Shown: positions 1 through 11,631 of the stretch, in pieces | Layout of the letters: each line of letters opens with the position of its first letter | How positions within the stretch are numbered: position 1 is the stretch's first letter | Source of the DNA: Geodermatophilus sp. YIM 151500 | GTDB taxonomy: Bacteria; Actinomycetota; Actinomycetes; Mycobacteriales; Geodermatophilaceae | Reading direction: 5' to 3' | DNA length: 64,000 nucleotides | Assembly: GCF_025716945.1 (NCBI RefSeq) | Contig: NZ_JAOVZT010000010.1 | Coordinates: 87,244 to 151,243, forward strand | Position numbers and translations under genes: made by a program | The notes under the pieces: model-generated | What the model saw: only the letters and a program-made list of their open reading frames with translations | What the model was told of the DNA's origin: nothing | The model's database searches: none

Positions 1-60
1 GGACCCGGGACGGGGCCGCGGCGAGCCTCTGGACGGGGCCGCCCACGACGGGGCCGGGGC
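1..60. repeat. GC-rich intergenic repeat, partial
   Basis: Three copies of the 9-mer ACGGGGCCG occur within 60 bases downstream of the aminopeptidase gene. The same GACGGGGCC word ends the repeat at 51.6-51.8 kb, so this is probably the edge of the same family of dispersed intergenic repeats. It may also contribute to transcription termination. No coding sense is seen. Confidence 0.35.
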
Positions 61-2613
<2,553 letters not shown>

Positions 2614-2863
2614 GGACGGCAGCTTCCCATGCGGGTGCGACACGCCGTGCCGGACCGGCCGACACGCCGGACCGGACGGAGCCGCGCGGCGACCGATCAG
2701 GGCGACCGGCGGTCGGGTGGGTGACCGGTCACCCGAGCGGGTACGGGGACCGCACAGGACGGGAGCGGGAACAAAGGCGCCGGGCGCCGTCCTTGCCCCC
2801 CGGTGAGGAGCGCGGGCACTCGTCCCGCGCGGCCACCGATCGACCGACGGAGGAGACGCGACG

Positions 2864-3529
2864 ATGAGCCAGGCCGTGCAGAGCGCCCCGGTGCGTGCCC
2901 AGGTGGACTTCTGGTTCGACCCGGCCTGCCCCTGGGCGTGGCTGACCAGCCGGTGGGTGCTGGAGGCGGCCAAGGTGCGCGACATCGACCTGCGCTGGCA
3001 CGTGATGAGCCTGAGCGTGCTGAACCGCGGCCGGGACCTCCCCGAGGACTACCAGGAGCTGATGCGCCAGGCCCTCGGACCGGTGCGCGTCGCGATCGCC
3101 GCGCAGCAGCGCTTCGGCGACGAGGTGCTCGGCGACCTCTACACGGCGATGGGCACGCTGCGGCACCACGAGGGCCTGGAGCTCGCCGACGTCGTCGCGC
3201 CCGCGCTCGAGCGGGTCGGCCTGCCGGCCGAGCTCGCCGGCGCCGCGCAGACCGACGAGTACGACCAGGCGCTGGAGAAGAGCCACCGCGAAGGCATGGA
3301 CCCCGTCGGTGACGAGGTCGGCACGCCGGTCATGCACATCGACGGCGTCGCCTTCTTCGGGCCGGTCATCAGCCGGGTCCCGACCGGTGAGGCGGCCGGC
3401 CGGGCCTTCGACGGCGCCGTCCTGCTGGCGGGCCTGCCGGACTTCTGGGAGCTCAAGCGGACCCGGCTGTCCGGTCCGGACCTCGACTCGGTGCCGGCCG
3501 ACGCGCTGGAACTCACCGACCGCCGGTGA
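2864..3529 (+). CDS. DsbA-family oxidoreductase (mycothiol-dependent nitroreductase Rv2466c type)
   Basis: This is a 221-residue thioredoxin-fold DsbA-like protein. The active-site sequence CPWAW sits at residues 22-26 directly after the first beta strand (VDFWFDP). The context and length match the actinobacterial Rv2466c family, which uses mycothiol as the reductant; this identification rests on family resemblance. No signal peptide is present, so it should be cytosolic. A good ribosome site (GGAGGAG) precedes the ATG. The last codons overlap the start of the glucosidase gene in a GTGA arrangement, so the two genes are co-translated. Confidence 0.85.
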   Translation: MSQAVQSAPVRAQVDFWFDPACPWAWLTSRWVLEAAKVRDIDLRWHVMSLSVLNRGRDLPEDYQELMRQALGPVRVAIAAQQRFGDEVLGDLYTAMGTLRHHEGLELADVVAPALERVGLPAELAGAAQTDEYDQALEKSHREGMDPVGDEVGTPVMHIDGVAFFGPVISRVPTGEAAGRAFDGAVLLAGLPDFWELKRTRLSGPDLDSVPADALELTDRR

Positions 3530-5292
3530 CGCGGGCCCGCCCGCGCGGGGAGGCGCCCTGGTGGACCAGCGCGGTGGTCTACCAGGTGTACCCGCGCTCG
3601 TTCCAGGACTCCGACGACGACGGCGTCGGTGACCTCGGCGGCGTCCTGCGGCGGCTGGACCACCTGGCCGACCTGGGCGTCGACGTCCTCTGGCTGTCCC
3701 CGGTGTACCCCTCCCCGCAGGCCGACAACGGGTACGACATCAGCGACTACCGCGACGTCGACCCGCTGTTCGGCTCCCTCGAGCAGCTCGACGAGCTGAT
3801 CGCGGCGCTGCACGCGCACGGCATGAAGCTGGTCATGGACCTGGTGGTCAACCACACCAGCGACGAGCACCCGTGGTTCCAGGACAGCCGAGCGAGCCGG
3901 ACGTCCGCCAAGCGGGACTGGTACTGGTGGCGGCCGCCGCGAGCGGGCATGGCGCCGGGCGCGCCCGGCGCCGAGCCGACCAACTGGCACTCGATCTTCT
4001 CCGGGTCGGCCTGGCAGCTCGACGAGGCCACCGGCGAGTACTACCTGCACCTGTTCGACCGCAAGCAGCCCGACCTGAACTGGGAGAACCCGCGGGTCCG
4101 GCGGGCGGTCTACGACATGATGCGGTGGTGGCTCGACCGCGGGGTCGACGGCTTCCGCATGGACGTCATCAACATGATCAGCAAGGACGTCGGACCGGAC
4201 GGCGCCCTGCACGACGGGCCTCCGTTGCCCGGGCTGCCCTACGGCGACGGGTCGGCGTCCTACATCTGCGGCCCGCGCATCCACGAGTTCCTGCAGGAGA
4301 TGCACCGCGAGGTGTTCGCCGGTCACTCCGAGCAGCTGCTGCTGGTCGGCGAGACGCCCGGTGCGACCGTCGAGGACGCGCTGCTGTTCACCGATCCGGC
4401 CCGCCGCGAGGTCGACATGGTCTTCCAGTTCGAGCACGTGCAGCTCGACTTCGAGGGCAGCAAGTACCGGCCGACGCCGCTGGACCTGCGCGACCTCAAG
4501 GCCTCCTTCGGCCGCTGGCAGGCCGGGCTCGCCGACACCGGCTGGAACTCCCTCTACTGGGACAACCACGACCAGCCGCGCGCGGTCTCCCGCTTCGGTG
4601 ACGACTCGCCGGAGCACCGGCGGGACTCCGCCACCTGCCTGGCCACGCTGCTGCACCTGCACCGCGGCACGCCCTACGTCTACCAGGGCGAGGAGCTCGG
4701 CATGGCGAACTACCCCTTCACGGACATCGAGGAGTTCCTGGACGTCGAGTCGGTCAACCACTACGCGCAGGCCGTGGCGCACGGCGAGGATCCGGACGAC
4801 GTCCTGGCCGGGCTGCGCAAGATGAGCCGCGACAACGCCCGCACGCCGGTGCAGTGGGACGGGTCGCCGTCCGCCGGCTTCACCACGGGCAGGCCGTGGC
4901 TGCCGGTCAACCCGGACGCCGCCGAGTGGAACGCCGACGCGCAGCGCGACGACCCCGGCTCGGTCCTCGCGCACTACCGGCGGCTGATCGCGCTGCGGCA
5001 CGAGAGCGCCGTGGTGGCGCTGGGCCACTTCGAGATGCTGCTGCCCGACCACGAGCACGTGTACGCGTTCCGACGCACGCTCGGCGACGACGCGCTGGTG
5101 GTGGTGTGCAACGTGAGCGGGAAGCCGTACCCGCTGGCCGAGCTGCTGCCCGAGGCGGTGGACGCCGACCTGGTGCTGGGCAACCTGACGGTCGACGACG
5201 ACGGCGGCGACGGGGACGACAGCGGCGGCATCGGCGACGGCGCGGTCCTGCGCCCCTGGGAGGCCCGCGTCCTCCGCCCCCGAGCGGAGTAG
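3526..5292 (+). CDS. Alpha-glucosidase, glycoside hydrolase family 13
   Basis: This gene encodes 588 residues of a cytosolic oligo-1,6-glucosidase/alpha-glucosidase-type GH13 enzyme that hydrolyses short alpha-glucosides. The GH13 conserved regions appear in order: [14 protein letters not shown] (region I), GFRMDV with the nucleophile Asp near residue 213, LLVGETPG with the acid Glu near 276, and WDNHDQPR with the third Asp near 349. The [17 protein letters not shown] motif is typical of this subfamily. The GTG start overlaps the stop codon of the upstream DsbA-like gene. A short Asp/Gly-rich insert ([12 protein letters not shown]) lies just before the C-terminal strand and looks like a loop expansion. 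Substrate preference cannot be read from sequence. Confidence 0.93.
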   Translation: MTRARPRGEAPWWTSAVVYQVYPRSFQDSDDDGVGDLGGVLRRLDHLADLGVDVLWLSPVYPSPQADNGYDISDYRDVDPLFGSLEQLDELIAALHAHGMKLVMDLVVNHTSDEHPWFQDSRASRTSAKRDWYWWRPPRAGMAPGAPGAEPTNWHSIFSGSAWQLDEATGEYYLHLFDRKQPDLNWENPRVRRAVYDMMRWWLDRGVDGFRMDVINMISKDVGPDGALHDGPPLPGLPYGDGSASYICGPRIHEFLQEMHREVFAGHSEQLLLVGETPGATVEDALLFTDPARREVDMVFQFEHVQLDFEGSKYRPTPLDLRDLKASFGRWQAGLADTGWNSLYWDNHDQPRAVSRFGDDSPEHRRDSATCLATLLHLHRGTPYVYQGEELGMANYPFTDIEEFLDVESVNHYAQAVAHGEDPDDVLAGLRKMSRDNARTPVQWDGSPSAGFTTGRPWLPVNPDAAEWNADAQRDDPGSVLAHYRRLIALRHESAVVALGHFEMLLPDHEHVYAFRRTLGDDALVVVCNVSGKPYPLAELLPEAVDADLVLGNLTVDDDGGDGDDSGGIGDGAVLRPWEARVLRPRAE

Positions 5293-5331
5293 GACGGGCG
5301 CGGTACCCGTCACCGTTCACTCCGCTCGGCT

Positions 5332-6009
5332 TCACCAGGTGATGCGCATCCGGCGGCCGCGGGTGTCGCGGTCGTCGCCCCCGACCGCCGTCGCGGTGCC
5401 GTCGGCGATCCGCCGGGCCGACCAAGCCGCGGCGCAGGCGTCCAGCGCGTCGACCAGCGGCACGCCCCGCGGCGCTCCGGCCAGGGCGTCCTCGACGTCC
5501 ATCACCGGGCGCAGTGCGTGCAGTCGCTGCATCGATCCGCGAGCTGTGCCCTTGCGGTCGCGGACGGCGGGGTCGAGGGCCCGGAACGACAGTTCGGGGT
5601 GCACCTCGTGCACCCGGTCGCAGGGCGGGTCGCCCAGCGCGTCGTCGAGCGCCCGGATGGCCGCGACCAGGTGGAACGCCTGCGCCGACGGCGCCCGCGG
5701 CGGCGAGGTCACCGCGCGGGAGAGCGCCCGCGCCTCGGCGTAGTCACCGGCGGCGAGCACCGCACGGACCGGGGTGGGGAAGACCGACCGGGCGGCACCG
5801 GAGCCGCGCAGCAGGAACCGCGCCACGTCGTCGCAGCGGCGGGGGCCGTCCTCGGGGAGGCCGATCGGCATGTCGACGCCGACGACGTCGACGCCGGGCA
5901 CCGCCAGGACGGCGGCCGCGTCGAGCAGCGCGAGCAGGGTGACCCGGCGGCCGTCGAGGAGCGCGCCGACCCACGCGCCGCGCCATCCGTCCACGCCCAG
6001 CACCGCCAC
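5332..6009 (-). CDS. DUF429 domain protein
   Basis: This is a 225-residue protein of the DUF429 family, predicted to have an RNase H-like nuclease fold. The first strand VLGVDGWRGAW and the later VDMPIGLPEDGPRRCD carry conserved acidic residues expected for a metal site. The VFPTPVRAVL and EVHPELSFRAL segments are also diagnostic. The biological role of the family is unknown. The GTG start at 6007-6009 has no ribosome site. Instead a -10-like CAGGCT ends six bases upstream, suggesting a leaderless mRNA. The gene is divergent from rpiB with only 26 bases between the two starts. Confidence 0.85.
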   Translation of the reverse strand: MAVLGVDGWRGAWVGALLDGRRVTLLALLDAAAVLAVPGVDVVGVDMPIGLPEDGPRRCDDVARFLLRGSGAARSVFPTPVRAVLAAGDYAEARALSRAVTSPPRAPSAQAFHLVAAIRALDDALGDPPCDRVHEVHPELSFRALDPAVRDRKGTARGSMQRLHALRPVMDVEDALAGAPRGVPLVDALDACAAAWSARRIADGTATAVGGDDRDTRGRRMRITW

Positions 6010-6015
6010 CGGAGG

Positions 6016-6028
6016 AGCCTGACAGACT
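6016..6028. promoter_or_regulatory. Back-to-back -10 elements for rpiB and the DUF429 gene
   Basis: On the plus strand CAGACT (6023-6028) ends 7 bases before the rpiB ATG. On the minus strand CAGGCT (plus coordinates 6016-6021) ends 6 bases before the DUF429 GTG. Only one base separates the two hexamers, so each promoter's -35 region would lie inside the other gene's first codons. The sequence pattern is directly seen. Promoter function is inferred from the same NANNNT-N6/7-start pattern elsewhere in the window. Confidence 0.5.
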
Positions 6029-6035
6029 CCGCGTC

Positions 6036-6530
6036 ATGCGCGTCTTCCTCGGCTGCGACCACGCCGCCTTCGAACTCAAGGAGCACCTGAAGACGGTGCT
6101 GGCCGGGGCCGGGCACGAGCCGGTCGACTGCGGGGCGGCCGAGTACGACGCCGGGGACGACTACCCGCCGTTCTGCTTCGCGGTGGGGGAGCGGGTGGTC
6201 GCCGAGCCGGGCACGCTGGGCGTGGTGCTCGGCGGCTCGGGCAACGGTGAGCAGATCGCTGCCAACAAGGTGCCCGGCGTCCGGGCCGCGCTGGCCTGGA
6301 ACCACGACACCGCGGAGCTCGCCCGCGCCCACAACGACGCCAACGTGGTCGCGATCGGTGCCCGCCAGCACGGCCGGGACGAGGCCGCCGAGCTGGTGCT
6401 GCGCTTCCTGGACACGCCGTTCAGCGGCGACGAGCGGCACGCGCGGCGCATCGGACTGATCACCGACTACGAGCGCGACCGGCACCGGCCCGCGGGTGGG
6501 CTGCCGACCCGCCCCGAGCCGGTGAGCTGA
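6036..6530 (+). CDS. rpiB: Ribose-5-phosphate isomerase B
   Basis: This 164-residue enzyme of the RpiB/LacAB family interconverts ribose-5-phosphate and ribulose-5-phosphate in the pentose phosphate pathway. The N-terminal phosphate/substrate loop CDHAAFELK and the catalytic region GGSGNGEQIAANK are intact. The latter matches the mycobacterial type, in which Glu rather than Cys acts as the base. The conserved ARAHNDANVVAIGAR segment follows. The start is set by the leaderless-type promoter ending 7 bases upstream. A run of dispersed repeats begins right after the stop. Confidence 0.95.
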   Translation: MRVFLGCDHAAFELKEHLKTVLAGAGHEPVDCGAAEYDAGDDYPPFCFAVGERVVAEPGTLGVVLGGSGNGEQIAANKVPGVRAALAWNHDTAELARAHNDANVVAIGARQHGRDEAAELVLRFLDTPFSGDERHARRIGLITDYERDRHRPAGGLPTRPEPVS

Positions 6531-6771
6531 TCCACCGCTCCCGCTGAGGGGCCCTCGGGTGAGCTGATGGAACGGCCCTGCCGAGGGTCCTGCGCGGTGA
6601 GCTGATGGAGCGGCCCTGCTGAGGGTCCCGCGCCGAGCGCCAGCGAGAGAAAGCACCCGCTCCCCCCCGACCCTCGCACGCTCGGGCCGGGCCCCGTGGT
6701 GAGCTGATGGAACGGCCCTGCCGAGGGGCCCGCGCCGAGCGCCAGCGAGGAGTGGGGGCAGCGGGGTCCTT
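6531..6771. repeat. Dispersed intergenic direct repeats
   Basis: Four copies of a unit beginning GTGAGCTGATGGAACGGCC (the first copy diverged) occur between rpiB and the acetyltransferase gene, starting near 6521, 6559, 6597 and 6701. Each is followed by a variant of CTGCCGAGGGTCCCGCG. The longer 3' copies add GCCGAGCGCCAGCGAG. An embedded CTCGCACGCTCGGGC word is shared with the repeat at 51.6-51.8 kb. No gene is seen in this stretch. The elements resemble family-specific intergenic repeats and may form termination hairpins between the convergent genes. Confidence 0.7.
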
Positions 6772-8013
6772 CTAGAAGTCGTCGGGGCACCACGGCGGCA
6801 CGGGCCAGCCGAACGCCGTCGACGCCAGGGTCACCGCGCCGGGGCTGACCTCGGTCACCCGCCCGGCGCCCTGCAGGGTGGCCAGCGAGACGCCCCCCAG
6901 GTACGCGGCCGCCAGGTCCTCCACACCGAGCACCAGGTCGGGATCGCGGTCGGTACGGCCGCAGTATCCACCGGCCGGGTGCCCGGACAGCCGCCACCGG
7001 CCGGCGTTCCAGTGGCAGAAATCGTCGCGGACCTCGAGCACCAGGTCGATCGGCGTCGGGTAGCGCCGCGCGGCCAGCGCCCGGTCGACGTCGACCAGCC
7101 GCACCCACAGCGTGTCGACCGGAGCGACGTGCAGCGCGCGCGGATCGGCGACCAGGTGCCGCAGCGGGTCGTCGACCGGGCCGCTGCGGTAGCGCACCGT
7201 GCGCACCAGGTCGACCGACAGCAGGAAGCGCCACAGCGCCGCGTACCCCGCCGGGGTCGACGCCCGGACCTCCTCGACGGTGAGCGTGGCGTCGGGCTCG
7301 CCGGCGTCCGACCACCCGCCCTTCACCCGGTAGGCGGCGTAACCGGTGACGGCGCCGTCGGCCTCGGTGTGCAGCAGGTACCGCCGGGCACTGGCGCCGT
7401 GCCGGCGCGCGGGGTCGTCCTCCAGCTGCCGGTCCCACCACCGGCCGTCGCGGTCGAGGTTGCCGGGGACGGCCCGGCGCACGCGGTCGTGCAGGCCGAC
7501 GGCGGCGCCCCGGTAGGCGTCGAGGTCGACGACGTCGACCCGGCCGGTGCCCGCGGGAGCGCCGGGTCGCAGACGCAGCCGCTCGGTGCCGCCGGTCAGC
7601 CCGCTCCGCTCCGCCGCGGGTGCGTAGCCGAACCGGCCGTAGATCGACGCCTCGGACGCCCACAGCGCGGCCACCGGTTCGCGCTGCTGCTCGTGCAGCC
7701 CGTCGAGCTGGCGGCGCATGACCGCGGTCAGCACGCCGCGGCGGCGGTGCGTCGGCGCGACGGTCACCCAGGTGACGCCCGCGCACGGCACGAGCGCGCC
7801 CGGCACGGTGAGCACGCGTGAGTAGATCCCGGACGTGGCGGCCACCCGACCGTTCTCGAACAAGCCGAGGGAGCGGTCGAGCTCGGCGACCGCCGGCGGC
7901 GTCTCGGCGAAGGTCCCGGGGGGCTCCTCGGCGAAGGCGGCGAAGAGCGCGCGGGCGAAGGCCGGCCACTCCTCTTCGGTCACCGGGCGCAGGGCGGAGG
8001 CGAGATCGGCCAC
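6772..8013 (-). CDS. GNAT N-acetyltransferase, Eis-like
   Basis: This 413-residue protein has the three-part layout of the Eis family: an N-terminal GNAT domain, a second GNAT-like domain, and a C-terminal sterol carrier-like domain. The acetyl-CoA loop is visible as VTVAPTHRRRGVLTAVMR near residues 85-102. The protein ends in ...WCPDDF. In characterised Eis enzymes the carboxylate of the C-terminal Phe takes part in catalysis, and that feature is preserved. Known members acetylate aminoglycosides and lysines on peptides, but the substrate here is unknown. The GTG start lacks a ribosome site and follows a TAGACA hexamer by 6 bases. Confidence 0.88.
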   Translation of the reverse strand: MADLASALRPVTEEEWPAFARALFAAFAEEPPGTFAETPPAVAELDRSLGLFENGRVAATSGIYSRVLTVPGALVPCAGVTWVTVAPTHRRRGVLTAVMRRQLDGLHEQQREPVAALWASEASIYGRFGYAPAAERSGLTGGTERLRLRPGAPAGTGRVDVVDLDAYRGAAVGLHDRVRRAVPGNLDRDGRWWDRQLEDDPARRHGASARRYLLHTEADGAVTGYAAYRVKGGWSDAGEPDATLTVEEVRASTPAGYAALWRFLLSVDLVRTVRYRSGPVDDPLRHLVADPRALHVAPVDTLWVRLVDVDRALAARRYPTPIDLVLEVRDDFCHWNAGRWRLSGHPAGGYCGRTDRDPDLVLGVEDLAAAYLGGVSLATLQGAGRVTEVSPGAVTLASTAFGWPVPPWCPDDF

Positions 8014-8236
8014 GTCTGGTGTCTACCGGCTGGGGCCGACACGGCGCTAACCTCCAGCCAGGAAACGCGGGGTGATCGGGCGCGCACTCATGGTGGCCGA
8101 CACCGGTCGACGGACCCGTCCACCCGGACGATCCGGTGTCCGTTCGGCGTCGCCGCGACCGCGTCGACGACCGGCGCTCCTACCCTCGGGCCGCCGGGGC
8201 GGCCGCCGCCGATCCGCGCCGGGGGACGGAGGACGC

Positions 8237-10006
8237 GTGCGCACGAGCGCGCTGCCGGTGGTGCTGAGCGCCGTGCTGCTCCTGGCCGGCTGCACGTCCG
8301 CGCCCTCCGCGGAGGTCGCCGCGGGCACGTCCGGGGACGCCGCCGTCCCGGCCGAGGTGCGCACCGCGCCTCCCGGCGAGCCGCTGACCGTGGTGGCCGA
8401 CCCGGGAGCGGTCGAGGCGGCGGCGTCGGCGAGCCGGGCGCTGTTCGCCCGCGCCGAGGTGGCCGTCGTCGCCCGGGACGGCGACGCGGCCGGCGTCCTG
8501 CTCGGCGCGTCGGCCGCGGCCGGGCTCGGCGTGCCCCTGCTCCTCGAACCCGGTGACGGGACGCCGGCCGCCGCGCTGGCCGAGGAGCTGGACCGGCTCG
8601 GGACGACGACGGTGCTCGCGGTGGGCGGGGCGAAGGGCGACGCTCCGGCGGGCGGTGCTCCGGCGGACGGCGCTGCGGAGGACGGCGTCTCCGGGGCCGC
8701 GGCGCCGGACGGGACACCGTCCACGTCCGGCGCCCGGGACGGTGAGGGACCGGAGGAGGTCGCCGTCCCGGCCGACCCCGGCGCGGTCGCCGCCGCGACC
8801 GGCCTGGACTGGGCCGACGTGGTGGAGGTTCCGGACGGCGGGGCGGCGGCCGCCGTCGCCGCGCTCGACGCCGACGACCCGGTGGCGCTGCGCCCGGCGG
8901 GGGCCGGCGCGCCCGCATCCGGGGACGGCACCGGGGAGGCGCGGGTGCTCCCCGGGGTGACCCGCACCGAGCCGCGGGCCGGCACGCTCCTGCTCGCCAC
9001 CGGCGGGGCCGAGACGGTGGCCGGCGTGGCCACGGCCCGCGCGGCCGGCGCGCGCGTCCAGGTCACCGGCGGCGCGACCGACCCCCGCGGCGTCCCGGAC
9101 GTGGTCGCCGCCATGGGCGAGGACCCGCCGGAGTCGGTCGTCGTCCTGGGTGCCGGCTTCGCCGCCGAGGACGGGCTGGACTGGAAGCTGGCCACCGCGG
9201 TCACCGGCACCCAGCTGCCCGCCGGCGGGCAGCTGCTCTTCCCCGCGTCCTTCCTCGTCGCCCTGTACGGGACGCCGGGCAGCGGCGCGCTGGGCGTGCT
9301 CGGGGAGCAGGACCTGCCGGCCAGCATCGAGCGGGCCCGCGCGCACGCCGCGGACTACGAGCCGCTGGTCGACGCCACCGTCGTCCCCGCCTTCGAGATC
9401 ATCGCGACCGTCGCCTCCGCCGCCGCCGGGCCCGACGGCGACTACTCCGCCGAGTCCGAGGTCGAGGCGCTCCGGCCCTGGGTGGAGGGGGCCGGGGAGG
9501 CCGGGCTCTACGTCGTCCTGGACCTGCAGCCGGGTCGCACGGACTTCGTCACCCAGGCGGAGCGGTACCGCCCGCTGCTCGAGCTGCCGCACGTGGGCCT
9601 GGCGCTGGACCCCGAGTGGCGGCTCGGGCCGGACCAGGTGCACCTGAGGCAGATCGGGTCGGTCGGCATCGACGAGGTCAACCGGGTGGTCACCTGGCTG
9701 GCCGACCTGACGCGTGGGAACCGGCTGCCGCAGAAGCTGCTGGTGCTGCACCAGTTCCAGGTGCGGATGATCCCCGGGCGGGACCGGCTGGACACCTCCC
9801 GCGACGAGCTCGCGCTGGTGGTGCACGTCGACGGCCAGGGGACGCAGCCGGCCAAGCAGGAGACCTGGCGGACGCTGCGCGGGATCGGTCCGGAGGGCAT
9901 CGCCTGGGGCTGGAAGAACTTCTACGACGAGGACCGGCCGGTGCTCACCCCGCAGCAGACGGTGGAGCAGGTGGCGCCGCTCCCGCAGCTGGTCACCTAC
10001 CAGTAG
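8237..10006 (+). CDS. Secreted lipoprotein with cell-wall-binding-repeat-like N-terminal half
   Basis: This is a 589-residue predicted lipoprotein of unknown function. The GTG at 8237 has a GGAGG box four bases upstream and gives the signal peptide RTSALPVVLSAVLLLAGC, with lipobox LAGC. The frame is open further upstream but encodes only Arg/Pro-rich sequence. Segments such as GVLLGASAAAGLGVPLLLEP and TTTVLAVGG resemble the CW_binding_2 repeat. A Gly/Ala-rich linker follows (residues about 135-190). The C-terminal 220 residues form a separate domain (EIIATVASAAAG ... YVVLDLQPGR ... GLALDPEWR) with the look of a TIM-barrel hydrolase-like fold; this fold suggestion is tentative. The 3' end overlaps the convergent FAD oxidase gene by 14 bases. 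Confidence 0.8.
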   Translation: MRTSALPVVLSAVLLLAGCTSAPSAEVAAGTSGDAAVPAEVRTAPPGEPLTVVADPGAVEAAASASRALFARAEVAVVARDGDAAGVLLGASAAAGLGVPLLLEPGDGTPAAALAEELDRLGTTTVLAVGGAKGDAPAGGAPADGAAEDGVSGAAAPDGTPSTSGARDGEGPEEVAVPADPGAVAAATGLDWADVVEVPDGGAAAAVAALDADDPVALRPAGAGAPASGDGTGEARVLPGVTRTEPRAGTLLLATGGAETVAGVATARAAGARVQVTGGATDPRGVPDVVAAMGEDPPESVVVLGAGFAAEDGLDWKLATAVTGTQLPAGGQLLFPASFLVALYGTPGSGALGVLGEQDLPASIERARAHAADYEPLVDATVVPAFEIIATVASAAAGPDGDYSAESEVEALRPWVEGAGEAGLYVVLDLQPGRTDFVTQAERYRPLLELPHVGLALDPEWRLGPDQVHLRQIGSVGIDEVNRVVTWLADLTRGNRLPQKLLVLHQFQVRMIPGRDRLDTSRDELALVVHVDGQGTQPAKQETWRTLRGIGPEGIAWGWKNFYDEDRPVLTPQQTVEQVAPLPQLVTYQ

Positions 10007-11393
10007 CGACCGACCGGGACGGCGGGACGTTCTGGTTCAGGCAGAACACGTTGTCCGGGTCGTAGCGGTCCTTGAGCGCCACCAGCCGCGCGTACTTCTC
10101 CGGGCCGAAGGCGGCGCGGACCCGGTCGTGCCCCTCGTCGCCGATGAAGTTGAGGTAGGCACCGCCCGTGGCCCAGGGCTTCGCCGCCGCGGAGAGGGCG
10201 CGGGTCCAGGCGATGTTGCGCTCGTCGTCGTCGGCGTCGGCCCAGATGCTGAGGAAGTGCACGTTCCAGGGAGCCGTGCGCGTGCCGAGCGCTGTCGCCT
10301 CGTCCGGCACGCGGGCCGGTGCCCCGCCGCCGGCGATGATCGCGACCTGGGTGGTCGGCGAGGGCACCCGCGCCGTGTGCTCGGCGAGGACGTCCACCAG
10401 CTCGTCGGGCAGCCCGGTGAGGAAGTCCGCCGTCCACCAGTTGCGCAGGCCCGGCGGGTTGCCGGCCTCGAGCAGCCGCTGCAGTGCGGAGTACGGCATC
10501 GGCTGCACCATCGCGACGGCCGGCGGCCCGAACTCGACCAGCGGGCGGAGGACGCGCGCGCCCTCATCGGGGTCGCCGACGTAGAGGACGACCATGCCCA
10601 CCGCCGGGCGGCCGCGTGCCGCTTCGGGCACGAACGGCGCCGCGGGTGCGGTGATCAGCGTCGCGGCGCCACCGACCTCGTCGGGTGCTCCGGCCATGAA
10701 GTCGCGGAAGTGCCCGATCACCTCGGCGGCCGCCTCGTGCGGGTACAGCAGCAGGCCGGCGTGGAGCAGCGGCTCCACCGGGTGGGCGCGGAAGTCTAAG
10801 CGGGTGACCACGCCGAAGTTGCCCCCGCCACCGCGCAGGCCCCAGAGCAGCTCCTCGTCCCCGTCGGTGCCGGCGGTGACCACCTCCCCGGCCGCGGTGA
10901 CCACCTCGGCGGCCAGCAGGCTGTCGCAGGTGAAGCCGAGCTTCCGCTCGAGCCACCCGCTGCCGCTGCCGAGGGTCAGGCCGGCCACCCCGGTCGACGG
11001 CACGCGGCCGCCGGTGACGGCCAGCCCGTGCTCCTGCGTGGCGGCGTCGAACTGGCCCCAGTTCGTGCCGCCGCCGCAGCTCACCGTGCGGTCGGAGACC
11101 CGCACCTCGACGCGGTTCATCGGGCGCAGGTCGAGCATCAGCCCGCCCTCGCAGACGGCGTGGCCGACGACGCCGTGCCCGCCGCCGTGCACCGCCAGCG
11201 GCATCCCGGCGGCGACGGCGTGCCGCACGGCCGCGACCACGTCGTCGGTCCCGGTGCACCGGGCGATCACGGCGGGGGAGCGGTCGACCATGCCGTTGAA
11301 GATCCGGCGGGCGTCGTCGTAGCCGGCGTCGCCCGGCCGCAGCACCTCGCCGCGGAAGCCCTCGATGTCCCGGTGCAGCGTCGGAGCGGCCAT
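9993..11393 (-). CDS. FAD-binding oxidoreductase, berberine-bridge-enzyme (BBE) type
   Basis: This is a 466-residue flavoprotein of the PCMH/BBE family. The FAD-binding PCMH domain covers roughly residues 40-210, with PLAVHGGGHGVVGHAV (the usual site of a histidyl-FAD bond) and GGGTNWGQFDAATQEHGLAVTGG. The second conserved LTLGSGSGWL segment follows, and a C-terminal BBE motif ends in RYDPDNVFCLNQNV. Family members oxidise sugars, alcohols or secondary metabolites; the substrate here is not predictable. The ATG at 11391-11393 follows GGAGG with a 5-base spacer. A longer frame reaching 11639 is rejected. The gene is divergent from the ECF sigma factor gene. Confidence 0.9.
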   Translation of the reverse strand: MAAPTLHRDIEGFRGEVLRPGDAGYDDARRIFNGMVDRSPAVIARCTGTDDVVAAVRHAVAAGMPLAVHGGGHGVVGHAVCEGGLMLDLRPMNRVEVRVSDRTVSCGGGTNWGQFDAATQEHGLAVTGGRVPSTGVAGLTLGSGSGWLERKLGFTCDSLLAAEVVTAAGEVVTAGTDGDEELLWGLRGGGGNFGVVTRLDFRAHPVEPLLHAGLLLYPHEAAAEVIGHFRDFMAGAPDEVGGAATLITAPAAPFVPEAARGRPAVGMVVLYVGDPDEGARVLRPLVEFGPPAVAMVQPMPYSALQRLLEAGNPPGLRNWWTADFLTGLPDELVDVLAEHTARVPSPTTQVAIIAGGGAPARVPDEATALGTRTAPWNVHFLSIWADADDDERNIAWTRALSAAAKPWATGGAYLNFIGDEGHDRVRAAFGPEKYARLVALKDRYDPDNVFCLNQNVPPSRSVATGR

Positions 11394-11631
11394 GGGCACC
11401 TCCGTCGGCGGTCGCGGCCCCGCGGCGCGGGACGGTCCGAGGGTCCTCGGGTGCGGCCGCGGAGGGCAGGCCCGCCGGCCCTTGCGGCCGCGCCACCGGG
11501 CGTGCCGGTGACCGCCCGGTGTCGATCCCGTGCACCCCGTCCGGTCGCCGCCGGGCCCGGGAAAGGGGTCCCGTCCTGTCGGTGCCCTGTGGTGTGCTGT
11601 CGCCCGACGTCGACCGGAGGGACGGAACACG

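Noticed and set aside
2614-2985. N-terminal extension of the aminopeptidase by 124 residues
   Set aside because: The added sequence is Arg/Pro-rich without family similarity; the GTG at 2613 gives the expected length and N-terminus.
3139-5313. 724-codon open frame on the minus strand
   Set aside because: It lies opposite the well-supported alpha-glucosidase; its Val/Gln/Arg/His-rich composition is the usual antisense shadow in GC-rich DNA.
6531-6771. CRISPR array or coding sequence
   Set aside because: The repeat units are spaced irregularly, diverge from one another and have no uniform spacers; translated frames are repetitive and carry no domain.
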